DNA from: Myxococcales bacterium
GTDB taxonomy: Bacteria > Myxococcota_A > Polyangia > Polyangiales > Polyangiaceae
Direction of reading: 5' to 3'
Length of the DNA stretch: 34,797 nucleotides
NCBI GenBank assembly: GCA_003153495.1
Contig: PLYU01000183.1
Coordinates: forward strand, 1 to 34,797
Below the pieces are notes generated by a model. It saw only the letters and a program-made list of their open reading frames with translations. It made no database searches and was not told the DNA's origin. The position numbers were made by a program, and so were the translations under genes. Numbering within the stretch: the first letter of the stretch is position 1; the number at the start of each line of letters is the position of its first letter. Positions 1-10,144 of this stretch are shown one piece after another.

Positions 1-2
1 GC

Positions 3-863
<861 letters not shown>

Positions 864-874
864 CCGGTGCCCTG

Positions 875-903
875 AAGGGGTAAGGGGGTACGACGCACCC
901 CTT
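875..903. terminator. Possible terminator hairpin without a T-tract
   Basis: AAGGGGT (875-881) and ACCCCTT (897-903) are exact reverse complements, just after the OmpA stop codon. Confidence 0.3.
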
Positions 904-962
904 GCACGAGCCACGCGTCGTTTGCGTATGGCCGTCGCGTTCGGGCGCGCAAGTCGCGGTCA

Positions 963-2207
963 ATGCAGGGCTTTCGGTGGCACCTTGCGCGGCACGGGGG
1001 CTGCATCGCGGTGACGATCGTCATGGACGCTCGACTCGAGCCAGGAGCGATGTGGGTCGCGGTGGGGCCACCTGCTTCGCGGGTGGCGGACGTCGCCGCG
1101 GCCATGGTCGCGTCGGTCATCGTCCTCGTCCACGGCGGCCCTGCCGCGTGGGCGGCGGTCGCTTCGGTCGTGGCCATGGTCACGCTGGCCTGCGCCGCGC
1201 CGCGCCTCCAGCGGCTCCCCGTCGCGCGCGACGTGCTCATCGTGGGGACAGGGGCCCTCGGGCGCATCACCGGCAACGAAATGCTCCAGGGCAGCGGTCC
1301 CCCGAGGGTGATCGGCCACCTGCGCTTCCCGGACGAGGGCCCGAACCGGCGCCTCCACGCCCCGGTCCTGGGGACGGTAGACGCGCTCGAATCGATCCTC
1401 CGCGACAGGCCCGTCGACGAGGTGTACCTGGCGTCGGTCGAGGTCGCGCACCGACCGAGCGTCCAGGCCGCGATCCGCACGTGCGAGTGCCTCGGTCTGC
1501 CCTTCGCGCTACCCTCGTGCGGCTTCCGGCTCGCGCGGGCCCGGCCCGTCCACGAAGAGGCGTTCGCGGACGGCTACATCCACTACTGCAGCGTGCCGGT
1601 CAAACCGGTGCAGAGCGCCTTCAAGAGGCTGCTCGACATCGTGGCGTCGGGTGTGGCGCTGGTGCTGCTCTCGCCGCTCCTCGCCGGCGTCGCCTTCGCC
1701 GTGAAGGCGACCTCACCGGGGCCCGTGCTGTTCCGGCAGGAGCGCGTCGGGCTGCGCGGGCACCGTTTCGCCATGCTCAAGTTCCGCTCCATGGTCGCGG
1801 ATGCCGAGGGCCTGCGCGCGCGGCTCATCGCCCAGAACGAGCAGTCCGGCCCCGTGTTCAAGATCCGCAGCGATCCGCGGATCACTCCCCTGGGCCGCTT
1901 CATCCGTAAGTACAGCATCGACGAGCTGCCCCAGCTGTTCAATGTCCTCCTGGGCGACATGTCGATCGTCGGTCCCCGGCCGCCCTTGCCCAGCGAGGTC
2001 GCACGCTACGCGGCCTGGCAGGTCCGCCGTCTGTCGGTGCGGCCGGGCCTCACGTGCGTGTGGCAGGTGAGCGGGCGCAATCAGATCCCGTTCGAAGAGT
2101 GGATGATGCTGGATCTCGGCTACGTCGATCACTGGAACCTGGCGGCCGACCTCGCCCTGATAGCGAGGACGGTGCCCGTCGTCATCACCGGTCGCGGGGC
2201 GAGCTGA
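963..2207 (+). CDS. Sugar transferase / exopolysaccharide biosynthesis polyprenyl glycosylphosphotransferase
   Basis: C-terminal bacterial sugar transferase motifs: KRLLDIVASGVALVLLSPLL, GPVLFRQERVGLRGHRFAMLKFRSM, SIDELPQLFNVLLGDMSIVGPRPPLP, RPGLTCVWQVSGRN. Start uncertain (ATG at 1023 also possible). Confidence 0.92.
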   Translation: MQGFRWHLARHGGCIAVTIVMDARLEPGAMWVAVGPPASRVADVAAAMVASVIVLVHGGPAAWAAVASVVAMVTLACAAPRLQRLPVARDVLIVGTGALGRITGNEMLQGSGPPRVIGHLRFPDEGPNRRLHAPVLGTVDALESILRDRPVDEVYLASVEVAHRPSVQAAIRTCECLGLPFALPSCGFRLARARPVHEEAFADGYIHYCSVPVKPVQSAFKRLLDIVASGVALVLLSPLLAGVAFAVKATSPGPVLFRQERVGLRGHRFAMLKFRSMVADAEGLRARLIAQNEQSGPVFKIRSDPRITPLGRFIRKYSIDELPQLFNVLLGDMSIVGPRPPLPSEVARYAAWQVRRLSVRPGLTCVWQVSGRNQIPFEEWMMLDLGYVDHWNLAADLALIARTVPVVITGRGAS

Positions 2208-2853
2208 GCCCTTGCGCGCCCTCTTTGGCGAGCGCCTCGGCGCGCGCGGCGAGGGGCTCGACCGGCTCGCCGAGGTCGTCGATGCGGGCGTCGATGACGC
2301 CGGACGGGTCCAGGAGCACGAGGCTCGAGGTGTGGCTGAAGTTGCCGTCCGGCAAGCGCCGGTACCGGATGCCGAGCAGCGCCGCGAGCTCGCGAGCCTC
2401 GTCCTCCGGCGCGCTCGCGAGCGTCCAGCTGGCGTCGAGCCCGCGACGCGCGGCGATGCCCTTGAGAGCGTCCGGCGTGTCCCGGGCCGGATCGAAGCTG
2501 ACGAGCAGCACGTGCACCCTGGTCCTGGCGCCGCCGTCGAGCCCGGACATGAGGCGCTTGATGGTCGAGATCAGGAGTGGGCACGCGCTCGGACAGGTCC
2601 CGTAGAACATGCCGACGAACACCGGATCGCCCCGGTAGGCGTCGAGGCCGATCTTCTTCCCGTTCTGATCGGTGAGCGCCATCGACAGCGCGTAGATCGA
2701 CCGGTCACCGCGGGGAGTGGGCGAGCCGTCTTCGCGTGGCGCGGACGATGCGGACGCCGCAGGGGGCGGCGACGGGACAGCCTCGGGCTTCCGGTCGCGG
2801 CACGCCAGCAGGCAGGCGGCCATGAGCAGGGGGACGAGAGCCGAGCGCGTCAT
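2185..2853 (-). CDS. SCO1/SenC family copper-binding protein
   Basis: Lipoprotein-like N-terminus; FYGTCPSACPLLI (CxxxC) and downstream FSHTSSLVLLDPSG (His ligand), typical of SCO1/SenC. Confidence 0.9.
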   Translation of the reverse strand: MTRSALVPLLMAACLLACRDRKPEAVPSPPPAASASSAPREDGSPTPRGDRSIYALSMALTDQNGKKIGLDAYRGDPVFVGMFYGTCPSACPLLISTIKRLMSGLDGGARTRVHVLLVSFDPARDTPDALKGIAARRGLDASWTLASAPEDEARELAALLGIRYRRLPDGNFSHTSSLVLLDPSGVIDARIDDLGEPVEPLAARAEALAKEGAQGLSSPRDR

Positions 2854-3662
2854 CGATCGCCCCGGACGTCGTCGGCCGCGCAGCGGAAACCGAGGTTGTT
2901 GGTGGTGTAGTCAGCGCGCAGCGAGCTGCGGAAGGCGACCCGCATGAAGCTGGGGTAGTCCTCCTTGTCGGTCGCGTTGATCGCGCCGCCGCCGCAGAAG
3001 GTGAGGCGGTCCCTGTCGCCCGCCCTCCGAGCGTCCGTGTTCACCATCGTGCTGTTGAAGTCGAGCACCCACTCCCAGACGACGCCCTGCAGGTCGCGCA
3101 CGCCCCAGTAGTTCGGGGGCGTCGTGCCGACGCGCGGCAGGCGCGGGGGGTTGGGCCGCGAGTACCAGGCGAGGATCTGCTCGCGCCAGGCCGGGTCGCC
3201 GCGTCCGTCCGGGCGCGTGCGGCTCGCGGACGCCGCCAGCTCCCACTCGGCCTCCGTCGGAAGGCGCGCGCCTCGAGCGGCGCAGTAGGTCTTGGCGGCG
3301 AACCAGCTCACGCGAACGACGGGTTGCTCCTGGTCCACGTCGGCCCCGAGGTCCGCCGCCGACGCCCAGTGAGACAGGTAACCCTCGTCGGCAAAGACGC
3401 CCGGCACCCGGTCGCGCCTCCATTCCGGGTGCGCGAGGGCGAACGCGAGGAACGCTGCGTTGGTGACGGGCAACCGGTCGAGCAGGAAGGCCTTCACGGG
3501 CACCTCCGCCTCGGCCGCCGACGGAGGGTACAAGGGACGGTAGGCACCGGGGCCGACCCGCGCCATCGTGCTCGCCGCCTCCGGGGCCGGCGCCTGGCCG
3601 CGGGCCGACAGGGCGACCGAGGTCACGGCGAGCATCCATCCACCGAGGATCTGCCAGCGCAC
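2850..3662 (-). CDS. nirV: SUMF1/FGE-domain protein, probable nitrite reductase accessory protein NirV
   Basis: SUMF1-type motifs RLPTEAEWELAA, GVRDLQGVVWEWVLDF, FRSSLRADYTTNNLGFRCA. Directly downstream of nirK on the same strand; overlaps the SCO gene by 4 bp. Confidence 0.75.
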   Translation of the reverse strand: MRWQILGGWMLAVTSVALSARGQAPAPEAASTMARVGPGAYRPLYPPSAAEAEVPVKAFLLDRLPVTNAAFLAFALAHPEWRRDRVPGVFADEGYLSHWASAADLGADVDQEQPVVRVSWFAAKTYCAARGARLPTEAEWELAASASRTRPDGRGDPAWREQILAWYSRPNPPRLPRVGTTPPNYWGVRDLQGVVWEWVLDFNSTMVNTDARRAGDRDRLTFCGGGAINATDKEDYPSFMRVAFRSSLRADYTTNNLGFRCAADDVRGDR

Positions 3663-3671
3663 CTGGTGCCC

Positions 3672-5138
3672 TCAGCGCGCCGCGCCGGGCGGACGGGGCG
3701 TCGAGCTTCGCACGGCACTCACCTCGTCTCGCGTGACCGCGGCGCCCGTGTTCCCCCACGAGTTTCGCACGAACGTGAGGATGTTGGCGATGTCGTCGTC
3801 CGGCAGCTGGCTCAGCGGAGGCATCACCGAGTTGAGCTCCTTGCCGTTCACCGTGATCGGCCCCGTCTTGCCGTTGAGGACGATGCCGATCGAGCGCTGC
3901 TTGTCGGCCATCAGGAAGTCGCTCTTGGCGAGGGGGGGAAACGCGCCCAGCACTCCCTGCCCCTCCAGCTGGTGACAGGGCGAGCACGTCCCGAGGAAGA
4001 GCTGCCGGCCAGCCGCGATCTGGTCCTCTCTCGTGAGGGCGCCCTTCGCGGCGTTCTCCGCCGCCGTCTGCATGGCGCCCGTGGCCGTCGCCTTGTCGCC
4101 CAGGTAGACCGAGTCGATCTCGCGCCCGGAGTAGATCTCCTTCTGCTCCGGCCCGTCCACCTTGAGCATCCCGAGGGCGCCCTTGTTGAAGGCGCGGAAG
4201 AGGGCGTGGTCCACCAGGATGTAGGTGCCGGGCACCTGCACGGTCAGCTCGACGATCGCCGCGCCGCCGGGCGGAACCACGGTCGTCTGGACGTTCTCGC
4301 TGAAGCTGGTCCCCGCCTCGCCGTAGACGCGGTCGAAGATCTCGCCGATGAGGTGGAAGCTCGAGATCAGGTTCGGCCCGCCGTTGCCGACGAAGATGCG
4401 GATCTTCTCGCCGACCTTCGCCCGGAGCGCGTTGTCGCCGATGAGCGATCCCTCGCTGCCGTTGAAGACCACGTACGTGGCGTTCTCCTCGATGGCCTTC
4501 TGCATGTCGAAGGGCTGCAGGCCCTTCTCGCGGTACTTGCCGACGGTGTAGAAGTCGCCCTGCATCACGTAGAATTCGTGATCGACGGGCGGCAGCGGCT
4601 GCGTCGGCTCGACGTAGATCAGGCCGTACATCCCGTTCGCCACGTGCATCCCGACCGGCGCGGTCGCGCAGTGATACACGTAGAGGCCCGAGTTGAGGGC
4701 CCTGAACGTGAACTGCGTCTGGTGACCCGGCGCGGTGAAGGTGCTCGCCGCGCCGCCACCCGGCCCGGTGACTGCGTGCAGGTCGATGTTGTGGGGCATC
4801 TTGTTGTCGGGGTGGTTCTGCAGGTGCAGCTCGACGGTGTCGCCCTGCCGGACGCGAATGAACCGGCCGGGCACCTGACCCCCGAACGTCCAGAACGTGT
4901 ACTTGACGCCGTCGGCGAGCTCGCGGACGACCTCCTTCACCTCGAGGTCGACGACCACCTTCGCCGGCCGATCGCGGCCGGTCGGGGGCGGTACGGCGGG
5001 CGCGTGCGTCGGCTCGGCCTTCACGGTCTCCTCGGCCGCCGCCGCGCTGGTCGCTGGCGCGGGAGAGCTCTTCCTGGCTTCACTGCAGCCGGTCGCGAGC
5101 AAGAGGGCGACGAGGAGGGTGGCCTGTCGGGAGTGCAT
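3672..5138 (-). CDS. nirK: Copper-containing nitrite reductase with C-terminal cytochrome c domain
   Basis: Two cupredoxin domains with Cu ligand motifs [65 protein letters not shown]-terminal haem motif CSPCH. Confidence 0.93.
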   Translation of the reverse strand: MHSRQATLLVALLLATGCSEARKSSPAPATSAAAAEETVKAEPTHAPAVPPPTGRDRPAKVVVDLEVKEVVRELADGVKYTFWTFGGQVPGRFIRVRQGDTVELHLQNHPDNKMPHNIDLHAVTGPGGGAASTFTAPGHQTQFTFRALNSGLYVYHCATAPVGMHVANGMYGLIYVEPTQPLPPVDHEFYVMQGDFYTVGKYREKGLQPFDMQKAIEENATYVVFNGSEGSLIGDNALRAKVGEKIRIFVGNGGPNLISSFHLIGEIFDRVYGEAGTSFSENVQTTVVPPGGAAIVELTVQVPGTYILVDHALFRAFNKGALGMLKVDGPEQKEIYSGREIDSVYLGDKATATGAMQTAAENAAKGALTREDQIAAGRQLFLGTCSPCHQLEGQGVLGAFPPLAKSDFLMADKQRSIGIVLNGKTGPITVNGKELNSVMPPLSQLPDDDIANILTFVRNSWGNTGAAVTRDEVSAVRSSTPRPPGAAR

Positions 5139-5247
5139 TCACGACCCCAGTGCAAGGCCCGTGCGACCCGGCAAACCGCCATCGCTCGTGCTCCTGCCGG
5201 CGTCAGGCGCGAAATGTCCGCGCCCCCCGGCAAGAAGTGCGTCAGGC

Positions 5248-5424
5248 TCAGCGCCCCAGCAGACGATCGAGCCAGGAGGCCGGGGTCTTCTCGCCGGAAG
5301 CCGACGCCTCGCGGCAGCGGCACCGCGCCTCGAGCGGCACGTCACCGAGCACTTGCTCCACGTGACGTCCGCAACCGGCGTAGGTGGGCTTGCCGCACTT
5401 CGAACACTGCACGCGCTGACACAT
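5248..5424 (-). CDS. Small Cys-rich (zinc-ribbon-like) conserved protein, 58 aa
   Basis: MCQRVQCSKCGKPTYAGCGRHVEQVLGDVPLEARCRCREA..., Cys-x2-Cys and CRC pattern. Start set at the MCQRV methionine rather than the longer ORF start. Confidence 0.7.
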   Translation of the reverse strand: MCQRVQCSKCGKPTYAGCGRHVEQVLGDVPLEARCRCREASASGEKTPASWLDRLLGR

Positions 5425-5473
5425 CGTGGAGCCTCCTCTCGACCATCCCTTCGACCCACACCCGCGCTCGAAC

Positions 5474-5914
5474 CTACGCCGTGCTCGGCGCGGCTGCCCC
5501 TGCGCCCCCACGCGCGCCTGCTTCGAGGGTCGTGCGGACCGCGACCTCGGGTGGCCGCGCCAGCACCTTCTTGACCTTGCACCCCTCGGCCGCCCGGATG
5601 ACCGAGTCGCGATACTTCTCCGGGAACGTCGCCGGCAAGACGATCTCGAGGTCCACGCGTTCGAGCCGGTGAGTCACGGGGTCCGTCTGATCGTGCTGGA
5701 CCAGCCGTATCCCCTCGGTGGCGATGCCTCGCGCCTGACAGAAACCGAGCACATAGATGCCCGCGCACGTCGCCAGGGACGCGAGGAAGAGGTCGAACGG
5801 GGCCGGCGCTGCCCCCGCGCCGCCCAGCGCGACCGGCTGATCCGTATGGACGACGTGCGAACCGAACGCTGCGTCGACTCTCTTGCCTCCCGGGAACGAG
5901 ATCTCGATGTCCAT
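5474..5914 (-). CDS. OsmC family protein
   Basis: OsmC/Ohr-like features: PAPFDLFLASLATCAGIYVLGFCQARG and TFPEKYRDSVIRAAEGCKVKKVL. Confidence 0.88.
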   Translation of the reverse strand: MDIEISFPGGKRVDAAFGSHVVHTDQPVALGGAGAAPAPFDLFLASLATCAGIYVLGFCQARGIATEGIRLVQHDQTDPVTHRLERVDLEIVLPATFPEKYRDSVIRAAEGCKVKKVLARPPEVAVRTTLEAGARGGAGAAAPSTA

Positions 5915-6099
5915 GGCAACCTCTCCGTTGGCTATCCAGCTCGTTGGAGCCAGAAGAGTGCAAGAAGGGTTCTTGCCCGGTTCACCATCGTCGGATGCCG
6001 TCCCTCCGCCCCGTGATACCTGCGCTTCGGCGCAACTCGTGCGCCCCGACGACGCATGCCGTTGCAAGCATGACGTCACACCCGGACGTGAGCTCCTTC

Positions 6100-7287
6100 T
6101 TACAGCCCGCCATGGGCCAGGGTTGCTCGCGTTCGCTCCCGCACTTGCAGCAAGTAGGCGACGTTCTCGACGGGCAGCATCCCCACCAGCGCGCCGTCGC
6201 GCACGACCGGGATGCTGCGCCTGCCGCTCTCCTGCAGCTTCTCCAGCGCCTCATCCAGGGAGTCGGTTTCCCGCACGGACGGCACGTCGCGAGCCATCAG
6301 CGAAGACACGGCGGCGCCGGGGTCGCCGTCGATGGTGGCCTTGAGGACTTCTCCGCGCCCCACCACGCCCACGAGGACCCCGCCCTCGACGACCGGGATG
6401 TCGTCCTGAAAGCCGGCGAGCATGTGCCGGGCGACGCTCGACACGGGCTCGTCGGGCGACGCGGCCACGACGCTCGAGATCATCGCTCGCGACACGGGTA
6501 TCTCCGAGAGCGACGCCCGCACGTGGGCCGCTCTCGCCTCGTGCTGCGCCCCGACCCAGACGAAGAGGGCGATGAGGACGAGCATCGGATTGGAGAAGAG
6601 CCCGACGAAGCCGAACGCGATCGCGACGACCTGACCCACCGACGCCGCGATGTCGGTCGCCCGCACGTAGTCCGTGCGCAGCGCGACCAGCGCTCGGAGC
6701 ACGCGTCCCCCGTCCATCGGGAACGCGGGGATCAAGTTGAAGACCGCGAGACCGATGTTCGTCCACATCAGCTTGGCCACGAACGGGCCGCCGATCAGGT
6801 TCAACCGTGTCACGTCGCTCGCGGCTCCCAGGACGGTCAGAGCTCCCCAGAGCAGGGCCGCCAGCGCGACGTTGACCGCGGGCCCCGCGATGGCCACGAG
6901 CAGCTCTTCCGAGGGTCTGGTCGGCATCCGCTCGAGCCTGGAAACGCCGCCGATCGGCAGGAGGGTGATGTCGCGGGTGGCGATCCCGAAGCGCCGCGCA
7001 GCCAGGGCGTGTCCGAGCTCGTGGAGCACGACGATGGCGAAGACCGCGACGACGTACGCCACACCCGCGACGGCCGTCACTACGTCGTTGCCGTGCATGA
7101 GGTGGCTGAGCGCTACCCATGCCAGGAGCACGAGGAACGTCGGGTGAACGCGCACTTCGATGCCGAATAGCCGCCCGAGGTGCCACGACCACCCGCGGCG
7201 TTCGGCAGGGGGGGCAAACCGTCCGGTCGCGACCGGAGCGACCGGGGGTTCAGGTCCTTGCGGCGTCATGGTGACCAGCGTCGCCAT
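6100..7287 (-). CDS. Site-2 protease family (M50) metalloprotease with CBS domains
   Basis: HELGHALAARRFGI metal-binding motif, NLIPAFPMDGGRVLRAL second motif, two C-terminal CBS-like segments (VSSVARHMLAG..., VRETDSLDEALEKLQESGRRSIPVV). Confidence 0.93.
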   Translation of the reverse strand: MATLVTMTPQGPEPPVAPVATGRFAPPAERRGWSWHLGRLFGIEVRVHPTFLVLLAWVALSHLMHGNDVVTAVAGVAYVVAVFAIVVLHELGHALAARRFGIATRDITLLPIGGVSRLERMPTRPSEELLVAIAGPAVNVALAALLWGALTVLGAASDVTRLNLIGGPFVAKLMWTNIGLAVFNLIPAFPMDGGRVLRALVALRTDYVRATDIAASVGQVVAIAFGFVGLFSNPMLVLIALFVWVGAQHEARAAHVRASLSEIPVSRAMISSVVAASPDEPVSSVARHMLAGFQDDIPVVEGGVLVGVVGRGEVLKATIDGDPGAAVSSLMARDVPSVRETDSLDEALEKLQESGRRSIPVVRDGALVGMLPVENVAYLLQVRERTRATLAHGGL

Positions 7288-7315
7288 CCGTTTCCGTGCC
7301 GGGCGCCCCGGGGCC

Positions 7316-8737
7316 TCACGGGGCCTGTTTCTGGGCGAGCGCCGCGCGCGCCTGCTGCACGCAGGTCTTGTCGCCCAGGTCTTTGCAGGTGCTGATGAGG
7401 AGGCGGATCTCGGTATCCGAGGCCTTCCCGCCGCGGAGGCGTTGCTCGATCTGCTGCTTGAGGAGCATCTTCGAATCGGTCGTGCCCTGCAGGGCGAGCT
7501 GACGCTCGCGCTCGTCCGCGCTGGTGCCGGCGGTCTTGGCTGCGGGCGCGGCCGGGGGCGGGGAAGGGCTGGCAGCGAACGCAGCCGTCTCTGCCGGCCG
7601 TGGCGCGGCCTCGACGGCGACCGCCGCGGTCTTGTGGCTCGTTTCCGGGCGGGCCGTGGGGGTCGGTTCGATGGCGTCCCACCCGGCCTTCCCGGCCGTC
7701 ACCGTGATCGGGCTCGGGGCGTCCGGCGCCGTCGCGGCGCCGGCGTCCGAGGCTCGTGCCTCATCGGCTGCCCTTTGCGGAATGACCGCCTCCGAGGACG
7801 CCGTCGGGGCCTTGCCGGCCATGTCGGCTGCCGCCTGGGCCGGCGACGATGCCGTCGTCACGGCCGTCGGCCGTGATGCGTGCGGGTGCGTGTACATCCA
7901 GCCGGCCACGGCACCTCCGGCGACCACGGCGGCGAAGACCGCTATGGGCAGCGCATTGGATCCGCCCCGGCTACCGAGGAGCTCGCTCGCGGTGCGGTGC
8001 CCGATCGCCGCGAGCCGCTGGCTCTCGGTGGGCACGAATATCTGGCCCGCTCCGACGAACTTGAACTTGACGTCGCCGAGCTCGATGACGTCCCCGGCTT
8101 CGACGATGCCCCGGCGCAGGTCCGCGCCGTTGACGCGGACGCCGTTGCTCGACCCCTTGTCGACCACCTCGAAGCGTCCGTCGTCGAGGGCGTGGACTTC
8201 GCAGTGCAGCCGGGACACCGAGTTGTGGTTCACCGAGATGTTCGCGTCGTCGGCCCGTCCGATCGTGATTCTCTCGCGGCCCAGGGGATACTCGGTGCCG
8301 GGGGTCGGGCCGGCCAGCATGACCAGGCGGTTCGGGCGGTCCAGCAGCGCTGCGGCCATCGCGGAGGGAGCGCCGGGGACCGTCTTCTTGAGGTCCTCCC
8401 CTGCGTCCGCCGTGGTCGCCTCCGACAGCGACTCGTCCTGCAGGACGATGCGGTAGTCACCGATCTGGACGAGATCGCCGTGCGCGAGGTCCCGCGCGTG
8501 CGTGACCCGCAGGCCGTTGACGAAGATGCCGTTATAGCTGGTCAGATCTTCGAGAACGAACTTGCCCTTGTCGGGGGCCCCGCCGTTCTTGGTGTAGAGG
8601 CGGGCGTGCTCCCGCGAGACGTTGCGCTCCGTCAGCCGGATGGCGGCCCCCTCCTTCCGGCCGATCGTGTACTGGTCGCGCGACAGCGGTACGATAGTCC
8701 GCTTCCCTTCGTCGTCTTCGATGACCAGCTTCCACAT
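7316..8737 (-). CDS. Protein with two FHA domains, TM segment and Ala/Pro-rich linker
   Basis: FHA motifs YTIGRKEGAAIRLTERNVSREHARLY and ITIGRADDANISVNHNSVSRLHCEVH...KGSSNGVRVNG; TM-like ALPIAVFAAVVAGGAVAGWMY. Confidence 0.9.
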   Translation of the reverse strand: MWKLVIEDDEGKRTIVPLSRDQYTIGRKEGAAIRLTERNVSREHARLYTKNGGAPDKGKFVLEDLTSYNGIFVNGLRVTHARDLAHGDLVQIGDYRIVLQDESLSEATTADAGEDLKKTVPGAPSAMAAALLDRPNRLVMLAGPTPGTEYPLGRERITIGRADDANISVNHNSVSRLHCEVHALDDGRFEVVDKGSSNGVRVNGADLRRGIVEAGDVIELGDVKFKFVGAGQIFVPTESQRLAAIGHRTASELLGSRGGSNALPIAVFAAVVAGGAVAGWMYTHPHASRPTAVTTASSPAQAAADMAGKAPTASSEAVIPQRAADEARASDAGAATAPDAPSPITVTAGKAGWDAIEPTPTARPETSHKTAAVAVEAAPRPAETAAFAASPSPPPAAPAAKTAGTSADERERQLALQGTTDSKMLLKQQIEQRLRGGKASDTEIRLLISTCKDLGDKTCVQQARAALAQKQAP

Positions 8738-8835
8738 GGGCGATCCGCTTGCGCTTTATGGGAACGCGTGGCCAGGGGCGCGAGGGGGAGTGTACCTAGC
8801 TCGCGTCTCCCGATGCAACGATGGCCCCTTGACGT

Positions 8836-8861
8836 GTGATACGTCCGGACGTACGTATCAC
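8836..8861. promoter_or_regulatory. Perfect 9-bp-arm inverted repeat in a divergent intergenic region (putative operator)
   Basis: GTGATACGT (8836-8844) - CCGGACGT - ACGTATCAC (8853-8861); contains the nested palindrome ACGTCCGGACGT (8841-8852); preceded by TTGACG at 8829-8834. Confidence 0.6.
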
Positions 8862-8903
8862 GTCGTGACACATACAACCGATGCAGAACAGGAACCGGCT
8901 TCC

Positions 8904-9326
8904 GTGACGTCAGAAGAGGGCAAGGACGGGAAGAAGGAGCGCGTATTGCACACTCGCGTTCCTGCCGTCCTCGAGCGCGAGCTGAAGCGATTCGCCGAGA
9001 ACCTCCGGGTTCCCGTCTCGAATCTCGTGCGGACGATCCTCGAGGACGCCGTGTCGGTCGCAGACGCCGCCACGGAGACCGTCGAGGAGCGCCTGCGAGG
9101 GGCTGTCCGGACGCTCGAGAAGGAGCGCGAGAGGCTGAAGAAGCGGATCGAGCACGACCCGCTCCAGGGGATCGTGGCGTTCCAGGACGTGACGCTCGCG
9201 GTGTCCACCGCCTGCGCGCGGTGCGAGCGCGACCTGCCCCGTGGCACGCGGGCCCTGCTGGGCATCAGCGACGCCCCCGACGCGCCTCGCGTCTTCATCT
9301 GCGAGACGTGCCGCCCGAAGACCTGA
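8904..9326 (+). CDS. Putative ribbon-helix-helix / coiled-coil protein with C-terminal zinc-ribbon-like motif
   Basis: HTRVPAVLERELKRFAENLRVPVSNLVRTILEDAV resembles an RHH fold; coiled coil; C-terminal CARC...CETC. GTG start at 8904 inferred; the longer ORF would cross the palindrome. Confidence 0.65.
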   Translation: MTSEEGKDGKKERVLHTRVPAVLERELKRFAENLRVPVSNLVRTILEDAVSVADAATETVEERLRGAVRTLEKERERLKKRIEHDPLQGIVAFQDVTLAVSTACARCERDLPRGTRALLGISDAPDAPRVFICETCRPKT

Positions 9327-9328
9327 CC

Positions 9329-10066
9329 CTACTCGACTTTCTGGGGCTCGCCTGCGGGGAGCAGCGCGACGAAGGCGTCGCGGGCCGCGAGCACGCGGGC
9401 CTCGTCGAGGCCGTCGAAGGTGAGCTTGGTCTTGTAGCTCGCATCGAACCACTTGGGATAGGAGCCGACCGCCACCTCGGGATGGGCGGCGACCACGCCA
9501 TCGAGCAGCGGCTTGAGCACCCCTTCGTCCATCTTCACATAGACCGCACGGGACACGAACGCGCGTCCGCCCCGCAGCCGGGCGACGACGACCGGGAGCT
9601 TCATCCGGAACACCTCCGGGATGCCGGGCAGGAGCCACGTGTTCTCGAACCGGATGGTGGGCCACGTGATCTCGTCCGTCACTTCGAGCGCGGCCCCCTC
9701 GGGGATGAGCGCCATCCTCAGATGGCCCTCGGTGCATCGCTCCCGGTAGTGAGCGCGAAGCATGGCTTCCATCTCGGGAGAAGACACGACCCGCACGCCG
9801 AACGCCTGGGCAACCGCCTCGACCGTCACGTCGTCGTGCGTCGGACCGACGCCGCCGCTGGTGAACAGCCAGTCGTGCGTCCGGGAGAGGTCGCGGACCT
9901 CCCGCGCGATCGTCTCGGCGTTGTCTTTCACGACGACGACGCGCCGGAGCTCCACGCCCAGACCGCGCAGAGTGCGCGCGAGCACGGCGAGGTTCGCTTC
10001 CTCGACCTTGCCGGAGAGAATCTCGTCGCCGATGACGAGCGCGGCGGCCGAGGGCGGGTGGTCCAT
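9329..10066 (-). CDS. Competence/damage-inducible protein CinA-like (MoCF-biosynthesis domain only)
   Basis: AALVIGDEILSGKVEEANLAVLARTLRGLGVELRRVVVVKDNAETI and FTSGGVGPTHDDVTVEAVAQAFG, typical of CinA/MoCF-like domains. Confidence 0.9.
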   Translation of the reverse strand: MDHPPSAAALVIGDEILSGKVEEANLAVLARTLRGLGVELRRVVVVKDNAETIAREVRDLSRTHDWLFTSGGVGPTHDDVTVEAVAQAFGVRVVSSPEMEAMLRAHYRERCTEGHLRMALIPEGAALEVTDEITWPTIRFENTWLLPGIPEVFRMKLPVVVARLRGGRAFVSRAVYVKMDEGVLKPLLDGVVAAHPEVAVGSYPKWFDASYKTKLTFDGLDEARVLAARDAFVALLPAGEPQKVE

Positions 10067-10144
10067 GGCAGACCTCCGCAACGGTACACCGATACAGTGA
10101 GTTCGGCACTGCTCTGCCCGTCGTAGTACGCTTCCCTGGCCGGC

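Noticed and set aside
2185-2207. Overlap of the sugar transferase and SCO1 genes as a possible annotation error
   Set aside because: Both C-termini fit their families; a short convergent overlap is common in compact genomes.
3324-5672. 782-aa plus-strand ORF opposite nirV/nirK
   Set aside because: Arg/Val/Asp-rich shadow translation without recognisable domains; the minus strand has clear NirK and NirV motifs.
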